Source: Trema orientale (Eukaryota; Streptophyta; Magnoliopsida; Rosales; Cannabaceae). Taken from it: DNA of 64,000 nt. The stretch spans positions 161,789 to 225,788 of the forward strand of contig JXTC01000064.1 in the NCBI GenBank assembly GCA_002914845.1. Reading direction: 5' to 3'. This document shows positions 47,349-59,144 of this stretch, one piece after another. Within the stretch, counting starts at the first letter, position 1; each line of letters begins with the position of its first letter. A program made the translations under genes and the position numbers. The notes under the pieces were generated by a model. It did no database searches. It was not told the origin of the DNA and was given only the letters and a program-made list of their open reading frames with translations.

Positions 47349-50300
47349 CTAGTGTAGAAACGCCTTGTTGCTACGCTGAGGAACCTTTTTGAAGATAGCC
47401 CAACAGAGATCGAAGTAGAGGGACAGCTGAGCAAAAGCGAAATACGTAATAGGAAAGCACAAAGCTGCGTATAGAGGATAGGCGACGTACTTAAGTTTAT
47501 GCGAAAGAATAAAGATATGTCCGTCACAGAACGAAACCAACACCGAAGCTATGGAAGCAAAAAGAGATGTCAAACCGAAAAGAAGCTTCCGAGGCAAGTC
47601 CATGGCGAAATCTTTCTCGTCGTAGCGAGATGTAAGGATAGAAAGGAAGAAGACAAGGGCAGTGATCGAGAAGCAGAGAGCGATCAGCGATGAGATGGAG
47701 AAGGCGTCGAAAGCGAACTTGCCTTTCAGGAGCGGTATGCCGGTGTTTTGATCGACTCCACCGGGCACAGTTGCCGAAGTTGTGAATGCGACCGTCGCAA
47801 TGAGTGCCGCCACGACGGAGCACGACTCCGAGGTCTTGGTCAGCCATTTGCCGCCTTCTTTGATGAGGTCTTTATGTGAGGTGATGAAGACTTCTTTAGG
47901 GGTCTCATGTTTCGTGTTGTAGCGAGGGAAGAACTGTGGTGGCATTGAGTGTTTGACGAACTAAAATGCACAGACAAAATAATTCTCTCTCAGTTAAGTT
48001 CTAGTCGGTTAATTTCTACACCAAAAAAAAAAAAAACAAATTCAGCTGTTGGTACCTGTTACATGTACATGCATATATGACTCTTTATATTTTTACACAA
48101 AAATGATATACAAATCGCTTCACTCGTGTTGTTTATGTACCGAACATCAAATCTACTCTTCTTCTCTTTCGGTCTCCAGTCCGATTAACATATAAACTCC
48201 ACTAAAATATCTTGTTTTAATAATATAATAAAATATAGTAGAGTTCATATGTTAAATAATGAGATAGGAGACATGTCAAATAATGAGATAAGAGAGTGAA
48301 AACAGAATGGCAGAAAAGAGGGTGCTCTAGTACTTATAACTTTAACATTGATCATCTACTTTTATATATGTTGTTTACTGTGTAAAATAATATGTCTGAT
48401 GATATATGGTTAACCGTTCTAATAGTTTGGTTTCCTTTCTTTTTTTTTTTGTCTTTTCCTTTCTGGGTCACCTGTATAGAACGTATTAGTATGCAGCTAT
48501 GTGACGGTGTGTGCTTTTATTTTGACCATACCTCGCTCTATAGTTAATTTTAAAGCACCAGGGAAACATTATCCAGTGATTATTGTTGAACAATTAAGAG
48601 ATGAACTTTATTCGTGTATAATAAGGTGAAGAGAATTATTGGTGTATTATATAACAATTATGTATCGGATGATCATATATGTATATACGTACCTTGTACC
48701 ACTTGATTTCCCATTGTATTTGCAAAGCAACCCCTGGGATGAGCCAAGGCCTTTGCTCCTTACACTGAGCAGCAAGGTGCAAAGCACTATTACCTTCATT
48801 GTCCAATTGGCGGAACACGCTTTCCTTGAGAATCTTCCGGTGGAGAAGGTGATTATAAACCTGGGATTGTCTATTCTCAACTGCCAAGAGCACAACATTC
48901 TTGTTATCAGAGTCCAAATCTTGGATGGCGACCGGGAATTCGTCTAGGATCTTCTCTACCATCTCAGTCACTCCCATCTTTGCAGCTATTAGAATTGGAG
49001 TATGTTGTTTCCCTATTTCACAAGTCCCACAATTTAGTCACTTTCTGCAGTATTTAGTAAGAAGTACACACTAAGTAAATGAAAATGGGAAAATCCCAAA
49101 ACAACATCACTTCTATTCAACCTAAATGTTTTGATTGATCAAATGCTCTCCTAATTTTTTTTTTTCAAATGTGCTTTCTATTTTTGAAAAGGTTTCAGCG
49201 TAGACCTTATAGGTGTTTGCTAATAGAATTTTTATATCTAGATTATAGTTCGGATAGAAAACACAAAGGGACACCATCAGAATTTTAAAAACAGAGGATA
49301 TATTTCTTTTTCTTTTCTTTTATGAACAAATGGTCTTAATGCAAAATTTGATTCATGGGATATTTGACGTATGAATATGTGATTGGTTAAAAACTAGTAA
49401 CGATACGTAACATTGCTCGTTAGTTTATGAAGATCCAATATAATTTACTTACCAATTTCGTTTTGATCGGACCTCTGCTTCTGATCAGATTTAAAGCTTG
49501 AATCACTAGTAAGTTTCTTCCCCGGATCGGTCATTAAGTCGTTAGGAATTAGAAATTCTTCCTTAACTTCCCCCGGATACAATCCAGTGTTGTCATAGAA
49601 CTTGTAAGAAGTAGTATACTTGATCAATTCATTCATGGCACGTTTGGCCCACATGTGCAGTTCTTTCTTTCTTTGGATTTTCTTTATCCTCAAAATGCCT
49701 GCAATATATGTTCCACTCCCATTAGAACTTTATAGCTCATTAGTAGAGACACCTAAAGAAGCATATCTTCCGAGTTTTTCAAGAGATTCACGACAAGGTG
49801 TCATAAATACCAACCAATTCCGAGGATGATTAGCAAGGCTTTCATCAGAAGCTTTAAAAACAAGACAATTTTGTCATAATTAGACGGAAACTGACGACTT
49901 TCACTACGTTGGTTGTCACCTATAAGAGAATTAGCAAACTGGTTATAACTTATTCCATATTAGATCATTTACATATACAGCTTGAGAAACGCAATAAGAT
50001 TTCAAATGCATGAAAAAGCTTCTTAATTTAGCTCTTAAATGAATGTGACTTTTGGAATTTTAACCCCTGTTAAATGTAACAGATGAAGCTTAAACATACC
50101 ATTTTTTTTTTTTCTGATCCTCTCGTGGTTGCACAAGGTGCAACCAAATGAATAGATCGGTTGTGCAGAGACATCAACCATGCATGATTGGTCGAATATG
50201 GTACATGTATAATTTGACAACTTAATTGTTATAACTTGAAAAAAAAAACCCTTTACTTTTACTTAGATTTATGTGTGTTGTGTGCCTGTCTCAGAGCAAG

Positions 50301-52696
50301 ATTCTTTATTCTACCTCCAGTGGAAACTCCATAATGATGCTTACCTTGTGATGAGCTAGTCTTTTGTGGAGACTCTTCACCGACGGTTTTGTTTTCTTGT
50401 TCCTCATTGCCCTTGGCTACAAGGAGAAAATCTTTCAGTTAATGTATATAGTTAGCATCAAAATCTTATTCACTGCCTATTTTTTGTATGCCTGTTGAAA
50501 CCAAAGAAGGGTGAACCGTAAAAAAATATCATGAAGTCTGAGTATTCTGCAATTTAAATCATGAAATTTGGACTCTGCAAAATATTATCCTGAGATTAAG
50601 AATTTTTGAAAATTAATACTCTGAATTGACTTTTTGATCAATTTTAATAATAAAAAAATAATAATATCATATATTAAAACTACATTAGTCTTTATTATTC
50701 TCTTTAATTTTGAGGATGTTATTATTTTTTACCAGTTAAAGTTATTCAAAATGTAACTCAGAGTACTAATTTTTAAAAATTCTTAATCTCGTGGTATTAT
50801 TTTGCAGAGTCCAAACTTCAGATTTTAAATTACAGAATACCTAAACCTCAGGTATTCTTTTGTGGTTTATCCAACTAAAGAAAGTAAGAAATATTTCCGA
50901 AATTAATATAACTTTACAGATCAAATACCAAAAGACAAATATGTAGTCTCCTTTGAAACGTTGGCAAGTGAAGCAAAAGAGAAAAGGAGTGAAAGAGTAT
51001 TGAATTGTCATCAATAGTTTCCCTTCACCAAATGTGTTCTTGTTTTCACTTTACAGTTCAAAGCTTTCTTTATTATAAAGGGAATTTACTTATTACCATG
51101 ACTCAGTCTTGAACTACTTGCGAAAGACGGTTCTTCTGTAGCGCCTTTCGATTCTGAACTCACAGCATAGGAATCTACTCCTGGTGTTGCCACTGCAACA
51201 TATAGTTAATATTCTATAATTGAATCACTTGTTACCTTAGTTTGATCGCTTTTAACCAACGAACAATTCAATTTTCACTTTTAGCTTTCTTTTGTTCACT
51301 TTTGACATATAAAAACATTTTACTTCTTCACACCAAAAAAAAAAAAAAAAATGGTAAATGTTGAAAGAAAATTCTATACCATTAATGACGGCAAGGTTGA
51401 TGTTTTAATGTTACCTTGTATTGAGCCACTTTGTTGATGAGGATTCTCTTCATCAACTGTCTCATCGCCTTCCTTTCTTCTCTTATGAACTTGGGAAACA
51501 GATTGATTCAAATGCAATCGACTTAAAGATAGTTTCCATGACTTAATCACCAATTTAGTAACTACAAAAAATTGTGCATAATGAATTACGTTTCTAATAA
51601 GAATAAGTAGTAAAATAGAAAATAGAAAAATAAAAACAAAAAAAGAAACGTATATTGGATCTCATTCACCCACATAAGTCTTGAAACACAAAAGACATTA
51701 GTCCAAAAAAGTTCATGCATGTCTTGTAGTTATCGGGATACTCAAGAGTTTCTTTTCCTTTTTTGCTTTTCTTTGCAATATATGCTTCAACATCATGTGT
51801 TTCCTCCTCGAACTCATCCACAACCAAGCCTGACATATAAACACAAAGCAACATCGTAAAACGAATCATAACTATACATATCCAAGGACATAAGAAAAAG
51901 GCGAATTTACAAGTTACATCCCCATTAAAAATTTTAAAAAAAATGGGCTTAAAAATAAGCTTTGTAAGCATAGAAACTCATACAGTGGTATATGATACGA
52001 TCAAACAGCCCGAGGCGAGTGCTGCTGTGGAACGCGTTAGGCTTGCTTGCTAGAATGTGAAGCGGAGATAAACCATTCTCATTTATGGCGTCAGCAAGAC
52101 TGGGGTGGCAATGAATTATGTTTAATGCTAGTTCTGCAGACAGAAAAGACCATAATAAATAATGTACAATAATCTGTTCTAAATTGGAACAAAAAGAATG
52201 GTAATCTTGGCAACTAATACTTACTAAAGTATTCACCGGTTATGGCAGCATGCAGAACGGTATCCCCATCATTTCTTCTTACAAGATATTCATCTTTGCT
52301 GAGGGAATGCAGATATATGAAAGCATCTCTCTTACCATGAAGAGCAGCCAAGAAGAGAGGAGTTTCACCTTTGTCGTTTCGAATAGTGATGAGATTTAAA
52401 TTCCTCGAAACCATGCTTTTGCAGACAAGCAAGTTTCCGAGTGCAGCTGCAATGTGGAGAGCTGAATTTCCTCTAGCATTCTTCATCTCCAAGATACCCT
52501 CTTGAGAAACTGCCACCAATTCCACTGCTGTGTCCGTTTGTCCAACTGAGACTGCTACGTGTAATGCAGTGTCTTCTGATTTGGTGATCTTTGTCTTCTG
52601 AGCCTCTGGGCTCTTCTTATAGATTCGCAGAACCTCATCCCACTGGCCTTTCATGGCGTATACAAACAAGTTATCGATTTCCCCCTGTAAAGACAT
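47349..52696 (-). CDS. ANK3: ankyrin-repeat PGG-domain membrane protein, 10 exons, open
   Basis: Exons: 52696-52225, 52133-51984, 51829-51674, 51561-51415, 51192-51097, 50416-50345, 49919-49815, 49698-49453, 49012-48693, 47960-47349. The joined frame is open for 791 aa with canonical GT-AG sites. Exons 1-2 encode about five ankyrin repeats ([48 protein letters not shown]). Exons 3-6 are a charged, Ser/Glu-rich linker. Exon 7 has FPSNYDKIVLFLKLLMKALLI and exon 8 a basic helix-like stretch ([16 protein letters not shown]). Exon 9 is a second ankyrin block. The last exon gives four membrane helices near 634-652, 674-696, 713-734 and 746-770, with VPGG at 653-656. It is close in sequence and exon sizes to ANK4, so the two are recent tandem duplicates. 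Its AATAAA signal lies 44 bp after the stop. Intron 5 holds a Mutator-type foldback element. Probable role: ACD6/ITN1-type defence or stress membrane protein, inferred from the family. Confidence 0.9.
50509..50872. mobile_element. Mutator-type foldback element in ANK3 intron 5
   Basis: Ends GGGTGAACCGTAAAAAAATA and, in reverse, GGATAAACCACAAAAGAATA mirror each other for about 90 bp. It is flanked by AACCAAAGAA and AACTAAAGAA. It is absent from the matching intron of ANK4, so it arrived after that duplication or was lost there. Confidence 0.75.
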
Positions 52697-53755
52697 GCCT
52701 ACCTTCTTCTTGTCTTTGTGTTCTATAATCCTAACTAAACTAAAATCCGGTTTATTGGTCCCTTAAGACTAAGCATCTTAATTTTAAATAGCCACAAGTC
52801 CCACTTATAATAAAGCTATAACTCATGTATAATTAAAGGTTATTATATACGAAAATAGCGTAAAGAACTTAAGGATAAAGACCAGCATATAGTGTGAAGA
52901 TGCTTCTTGATGATGATTATGTTTTTCTTTAGACAAAAGAAAGAAATAGATTAATACGCTGATTAAGGTGTGCTGATCCTAACGGCTAATAATTCATTAA
53001 TCCTACTAACACAGTTTCTTCTCCTTCAAGTCATCCTTTTATTCTCCTAGATTTTTGTCACTCAAAATTAGTAAGCAAAAGCAAAGTTTATTTTTATTTC
53101 AAAAAAAAAAAAAAAAAGCAAAGTTTATTTTGATACTAGAGTTCTGAAACCGAGGACACATCTGAACTAAAGACAACTAGAACTAGAAGTAAGGTACCCA
53201 CCAACAGAATTGCCAAGTATGTATTCAACTACTTTTTAGATTCCAAATATACTAGTTTAAGTTGCTATATTGCTTTTTCAACCATTAATGTTTCTATACA
53301 GCTGTACAAAAGATCACAGCAAAATAGCTTTTGTTGATATGGACTCATCACTGATTCACTGAGCATGGAAAATAAACCTCATTTAAGCTAACTAATTACT
53401 AACCTGGGGGTAATCTGCTGCTTCTTTCTAAATGAAGACTGTAAAAGGATTCCCGGAGTGTTGTTCTATGATGTTCCATGAAGTGACACAAAAGCATATT
53501 GGGCCCAAGCTCATGTGACACAATATAGTGTTGAAGAATAACCTAACAAAAGGATAAATAATAAAATAATGTACCGATAAAAGTAAATGCAGCTCAATTA
53601 ATGCGCTTAACTTGTGATTAAATAACCTTTGGAAGATACTCTTCATCAATGGTGTTTTATTTCTTTCTTTGTTTTTCTGTGTTTCGTCCTGCTACGTATA
53701 TAAACCATCAACTTGTAACCTAGCTAGCTCCCAGCAGAAAATATATATATATATA
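52697..53755 (-). other. Upstream region of ANK3
   Basis: It is similar in order and wording to 63419-64000 upstream of ANK4 (GACCAA and ATTTTAGATT-like block, AGATGCTTCTTGATGATGATTAT, TTCTTCTCCTTCAAGTCATC, GAAGTAAGGTACCCA). CCAAT occurs near 52757 on the minus strand. No gene is seen. Confidence 0.55.
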
Positions 53756-54188
53756 TCTCACAACCCAAATCCCGAGCCAGTGGCAGAAAGGGAATTTCAC
53801 AATTAAAAATTCGAAAGTTGTCTTTGAAAAATTTATAAAAATAATTTTAAAATAAAATTCCTACAGTTATGTGATCATCATTAAACATAGATTGTTAGAA
53901 AAATTTATTAAAATAACTAAGCGTCATCATCAACAGTCTCACAATCTAGCATACTAATTATACAGACTAAGTCTGTGAAACGGGCCCTTAAGTTTTTAAT
54001 ACAAGCCAAGATAATAATAAAGTTATTTTACTTAATTACCAATTGTCCTCGGGTAACTAACTCCTTACTATTCTACTTCTGAGTCTCCAAAATCACACCG
54101 AGCACTACCTGAGAGAGGAAAAGTAAAGGATGAGCATTCACATACTCAGTAGGAATTCAGTTACCTTTTAGATTGATGAAATTTTTAA

Positions 54189-54380
54189 GGGCGCGTCTAC
54201 AGTAGGGGCGCCCTTACGTAGGGTCCTGTCTATTCACCGTTGGATGGGAATCTGTATATAAATAGATTCTCCACAGATTCCCGTTATTCCCCACAGATTC
54301 CCGTTATTCCCCACAGATTCTCATCCAACGATAATTAAGGCATGACCCTACGTAGGGACGCCCCTACCGTAGCCATCCCC
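54189..54380. mobile_element. Mutator-type MITE with perfect 9-bp target duplication
   Basis: AATTTTTAA flanks both sides (54180-54188 and 54381-54389). The terminal inverted repeats, GTAGGGGCGCCCTTACGTAGG on the left and GTAGGGGCGTCCCTACGTAGG in reverse on the right, run about 37 bp. The interior holds about three copies of CCACAGATTCCCGTTATTC. Confidence 0.9.
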
Positions 54381-55110
54381 AATTTTTAAATATGTATGGT
54401 TAGTACCTTTAAATCCATTTATAAATCAAGTTTACAAGTCATTGGTATCCAGAATAATCACATATTCAAAACTAAATCCAAAATCACATCATTGTACATA
54501 TCATACATCAACAAGAATATAAGTAAGCTCTCATCTTCCCATCACAGCCCTGTAATACTTCTATAGAAGAGGTACCCAGTATCCTGACACTGCCTGTAGG
54601 CATATCAGCAAAAACCTGTACAATGGCCTAGGTCTCTCACCTAGTGCTGTAGCAACTCGCCAGCGATCTAAAATTATCGTGATGCTATAATAAAACTCAA
54701 GTATGTGCTCCTATGATATATATGTAAAAACATGTAACAGAATACAATAACTATACATTCAATATTCAAATCATGCTTTAAAATCCAACTTCGCATTACT
54801 GTACATGGGCAGCACACCACTGTTTTACCCCATAATCACAAGACAAAAGTATATATAAAATCTACACAGTCCAATCCCAATATAATCCAACAACTTTCAG
54901 CAATTTCATAAACCATCGTAAAATCACGATTTTTCATAAATAAATTTTAATGCAATTAAAATCCAAAACAGATATAAAAATCAGGTAATTGAACCCCTAC
55001 CTTGATATGGTAGTAATACCAGGCCAATGACACTCGAATAATCCTTCGTTGATCCCTCAGGTGTTCGAGCGGCGATTTCTGGTTCCCGGTAAGTCCACTT
55101 AAAAAAGTGA

Positions 55111-55783
55111 CTTTTCCACCGGAGCTTCAAATGTAGAACCGGAGGTTACCACTGAATTTAGAGCACCCAAAAATGCTAGGTTACACGTATATCTTGTCAA
55201 AAACGGATCCCAGAGTGGGACCGGCCTGTGGCACGTAAAACGGTACAATTTTGTGCCACGAAATTTTAATTTTCATTCCATAACGAAATATAGTAGTATT
55301 TTATATCAAAATTCATGTCTTGATCTCATTGAGTCCAAATTCGAAGTCAGAACTCAAAAATTCGAGTTTTACAATAATACCACTTTTTGGAATTATTTAG
55401 AAAAATGTAATCTTTTTCTAATTACTATTTATCGCACTTCCACTTCTACTTTTCCACCGGAGCTTCAAATGTAGAACCGGAGGTTACCACTGAATTTAGA
55501 GCACCCAAAAATGCTAGGTTACACGTATATCTTGTCAAAAACGGATCCCAGAGTGGGACCGGCCTGTGGCACGTAAAACGGTACAATTTTATGCCACGAA
55601 ATTTTAATTTTCATTCCACAACGAAACATAGTAGTATTTTATATCAAAATTCATGTCTTGATCTCATTGAGTCCAAATTCGAAGTCGGAACTCAAAAATT
55701 CGAGTTTTACAATAATACCACTTTTTGGAATTATTTAGAAAAATGTAATCTTTTTCTAATTACTATTTATCGCACTTCCACTT
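55111..55783. repeat. 338-bp tandem duplication inside the solo LTR
   Basis: Units 55111-55448 and 55449-55783 both start CTTTTCCACCGGAGC and differ at only a few bases. The duplication is therefore much younger than the LTR. The paired frames beginning MPRNFNFHS are the same sequence read twice. Confidence 0.95.
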
Positions 55784-56379
55784 ACCGTTTTTACTTTTAC
55801 TAACCGTAATTATTCATGATTTTTAATCCTCTTTCACCTCATATATTTACCTTAGGTAAATAAAATAATTAACAAAAGTAATTACGTAAATATCACTTTT
55901 TGCAAAGTTGGTAAAAACGGTAAAAATGGTGAAAATCTTACTAGAGACGAATTTTACCGAACAACCACTTGGAGATGGTCGGCGATGACGAGACGAGACT
56001 CCACTCGCCGGAGGTGGCGGAAAACGGCGACGGACGGCGAAAATATCGCTGGGAAACCTTGTCGGCCGGAGTTTCACGGCGGTGGTGGTCAACGTTGACT
56101 TATCGATGGTAGGGGAAGACCGCGAGCAGGCGTGTGGGTCCGGCGGTGGCACGGTGGGGCAGCGGTGAGCTTCGGCCGATTCTCTCTCTCTCTCCTTTCA
56201 AGGACCATTCGTGAAGAAGAAGCAAATTCTGAGGTCCTTTTAAGCAAATACTTGACACTGTAGCACCCTTAATATAATATTCAGATATTTTCTTTATTAT
56301 AATCCGAAAATTAAAAATTATAAGTTTGCTATTCCTCTTAAAATGTCCAAAATACCCTTAAAATTTTTCAGATTTTACA

Positions 56380-57484
56380 ATATATGTATATATATATGAA
56401 AAATTAATATCTGACATGCTAATCTTCTCCCTGTACATGGTTCCAATAAGACAAACAACCAAATGATCATAAAGAAATGAATGGTATCAAAAAATAAAAA
56501 TAACAAGTAATATTATAATAATATATAAGTACTTGTTTACAGTCTTAATTACACTCACTTATGATATACGGAAGTTTAAGGTTTAAATTCTAAAATAATA
56601 GTGCAAAACTCAATCCATTGGCTGACATATTTGGCTTTTTTTTGGGTCTTTTCGAATCGAAACCATTTAGAATAATGCTATGGGGCACCAGTGGTGCCCA
56701 GCACCACAATGATGTGTCAGTCTGTCACTGGTTAATTATAATTATAATTCAGGTGGGACCCATGTGGGACCAGTTTATTAATTAAATCATCCAGTGACAG
56801 ATAGACATATCATTGTGGTGTTGGGCACCACTGGTGCCCTATGGCATTGCTCAACCATTTATGGCTGTTATTGCTTAAAAGAAAATCAATAGACTCCAAT
56901 GGCATGCGATGCCTTCTTCCAATTTTTGTTATACATGCAGCAGTTACTGTACAGGACAATAGCTTAAAAATTGCCTTGCTATCTAGCCTTCCAACTTGGA
57001 AATTGGTTAATTAAAATCATGTAACTAATATAGGGAGGGGCTTAACCGATGATAACATCAATGATTTCTAAAAATCCCAATATACTTTGCCAAATAATAC
57101 TTCATTCTCAATACGGTTTTTCCGTCACAATAATCCATCTCTTTTCTCTAAATTGAAAAGAATTATAAACTCTTCATGGCCTTTTTTGGAAAAATAAACT
57201 CATCTAACTATTCGTGAAAAGACCAAACCACCTCGGCATATATTCACGTCTCTATGATCATTATGTCATGTAATACATGACGATACTTAAATATCGACTA
57301 TCATGTGTTACAATTTCAATGGGATATTCTTTGTCATTTTCTTTACTCTAATTTTCCAGCCGAAAAAAAAAAATGGAAAAGAAAAGAAAAAAGACAATGT
57401 ATCTGCTTTTCAATTTTAAAAACTCTCTATAGCAGCAAACAAACTGATTGCCTAGAAACAATTTCAGAACCACTCATATATATA
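56380..57484. other. Spacer with one 175-bp foldback element
   Basis: Besides the element at 56674-56848 it is AT-rich with no gene. Confidence 0.5.
56674..56848. mobile_element. Foldback MITE family M2, copy 1
   Basis: Near-perfect arms: AATGCTATGGGGCACCAGTG and onward mirror AATGCCATAGGGCACCAGTG in reverse, through CACCACAATGAT and CTGTCACTGG. The length is 175 bp, with a TAATTATAATTATAATT centre. Confidence 0.9.
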
Positions 57485-57734
57485 GGCACTACTCCAGCAA
57501 ATATGTTTTCTTTTACCTATGTATAGATATTATTTTGCCTAATTAAAATTCATTATGCACATTTTTTCATGGTAAAAAATAGAGAGAGAAAGAGCATTAA
57601 ATAATGTGCATTTATTGTTATTATTTTTTTTTCCAACTACTCAAATTATTGCTGTTATTAGATCATATTATTCAACAGCTAAAAAGAATACCTAACTATA
57701 GATATGTAAAAAAAGAAATACCGAGATTAAGCAT

Positions 57735-57735
<1 letters not shown>
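57485..57735. mobile_element. Foldback MITE family M1, copy e
   Basis: It starts GGCACTACTCCAGCAAATAT with TACCTATGTATAG and ends ACTATAGATATGTAAAAAAAG. The interior matches copy b. It ends about 270 bp beyond the ANK4 stop. Confidence 0.65.
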
Positions 57736-57765
<30 letters not shown>

Positions 57766-57773
57766 CTAAGAGT

Positions 57774-57948
57774 AATGTTATAGGACATCATGTAGGTGCT
57801 CAACGCATATAATGTATCAGCTTGAAACTACCTAATTATAATTATAATTTAAGTGAGTCCATATGAGACCTAATTTATTAATTAAAATTACTAATAATAG
57901 ATTGACACGTCGTTGTAGTATTGGACATCACTGGTGCTCATAGCATTG
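57774..57948. mobile_element. Foldback MITE family M2, copy 2 (diverged)
   Basis: It is also 175 bp, with the same AATTATAATTATAATT centre and ends AATGTTATAGGACATCA and ACATCACTGGTGCTCATAGCATT. Its arms are far less alike than in copy 1, so it is older. It lies within 55 bp of the ANK4 stop codon. Confidence 0.8.
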
Positions 57949-58001
57949 CCCATCTAATAAACTATATTAATCATGCAAAACTAATAATTAGGTCTCATGG
58001 T

Positions 58002-59081
58002 CTAGTATGCAAACGCCTTGTTGGAACGCTGAGGAACCTTCTTGATGATAGCCCAAACTAGATCGAAATAGAGGGACAGCTGAGCCAAAGCGAAGTAAGT
58101 AACTGGGAAACACAAAGTTACGTAGATAGGATACGCCGCATGCCTAAGTTTCGGACTAAGAATGAAGGAATGTCCGTAGCAGAACGAAGCCAAAATGGAA
58201 GCTATGGACGCAAAAAGCGACATCAAACCAAGAAGAAGCTTCCGAGGCAAGTCCATGGCGAAATCTTTCTCGTGGTAGCGAGACGTGAGGATCGAAAGGA
58301 AGAAGACGAGGGAAGTGATCGAGAAGCAGAGGGCGACCAGCGACGAGATGGCGAAGGCGTCGAAACGCCGCTCGCTTTGTAGAAGCGGTATGCCGGTGTT
58401 CTGATCGGGTCCTCCTGGTATACTTGTTGAAGTTGTGAATGCAACCGTCGCAATGAGTGCCGCCACCACGGAGCACGACTCGGAGGTCTTGGTCAGCCAC
58501 TTACCGCCTTCTTTGGTGAGCTCTTTGTGTGTGGTGATGAAGACTTCTTTCGCTGTCTCGTGCCTATTGTTGTAGCGAGGGAAGAACTGCGGTGGCATTG
58601 AGTTTTTGACAAACTGAAAGATAAGATCGATAAAAATAAACTGTCAATTAATAAGAGTAGGTTTCCAATTTCAAAAATAAATAAATAAATAAGAATAGGT
58701 TTCCAAATTTTTTTCTTGTTTTTTCCTTTATAAGAATCTAAAAGAAGATTGCAGCTGTTGGTAACTTTTAACAACTTTTGTCATGTACAAATAACGCTAA
58801 GCAATATTAATACGTGCAAATAAATAATAAAGAAGCAGTACTAGTGTTGCATACTTAATAATATTGAACTACTAGTGGATAAGTTTTTAATTCTATAGTA
58901 AAATTGGAAAGTTGTTAATGTTTTTTTAATTTATCTGTTATGAGTTCAAATAAGCTAATTGCGTTGGTATTAAAACTTTTTTAATAATAAAAGAAAAAAA
59001 AACTTTTTTAGGATTATAATTAGAATCTCTATTTTATGTGAATATTGTAAGGATCTCAACTTTTATCCTAAATTTTTAATA

Positions 59082-59144
<63 letters not shown>

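Larger units (their letters stand above)
53756..56379 (+). mobile_element. Solo-LTR-like copy, 2.6 kb, with nested MITE
   Basis: It aligns with 26864-29500 from the CACAACCCAAATCC start to the AGATTTTACA end. ATATA flanks both sides, but in TA-rich DNA. A Mutator-type MITE is inserted at 54189-54380, and one 338-bp part is doubled in tandem at 55111-55783. It has no protein-coding content. Confidence 0.65.

Noticed and set aside
55253-55803. Two near-identical small frames beginning MPRNFNFHS
   Set aside because: They are the same 338-bp tandem duplication read twice inside a solo LTR.
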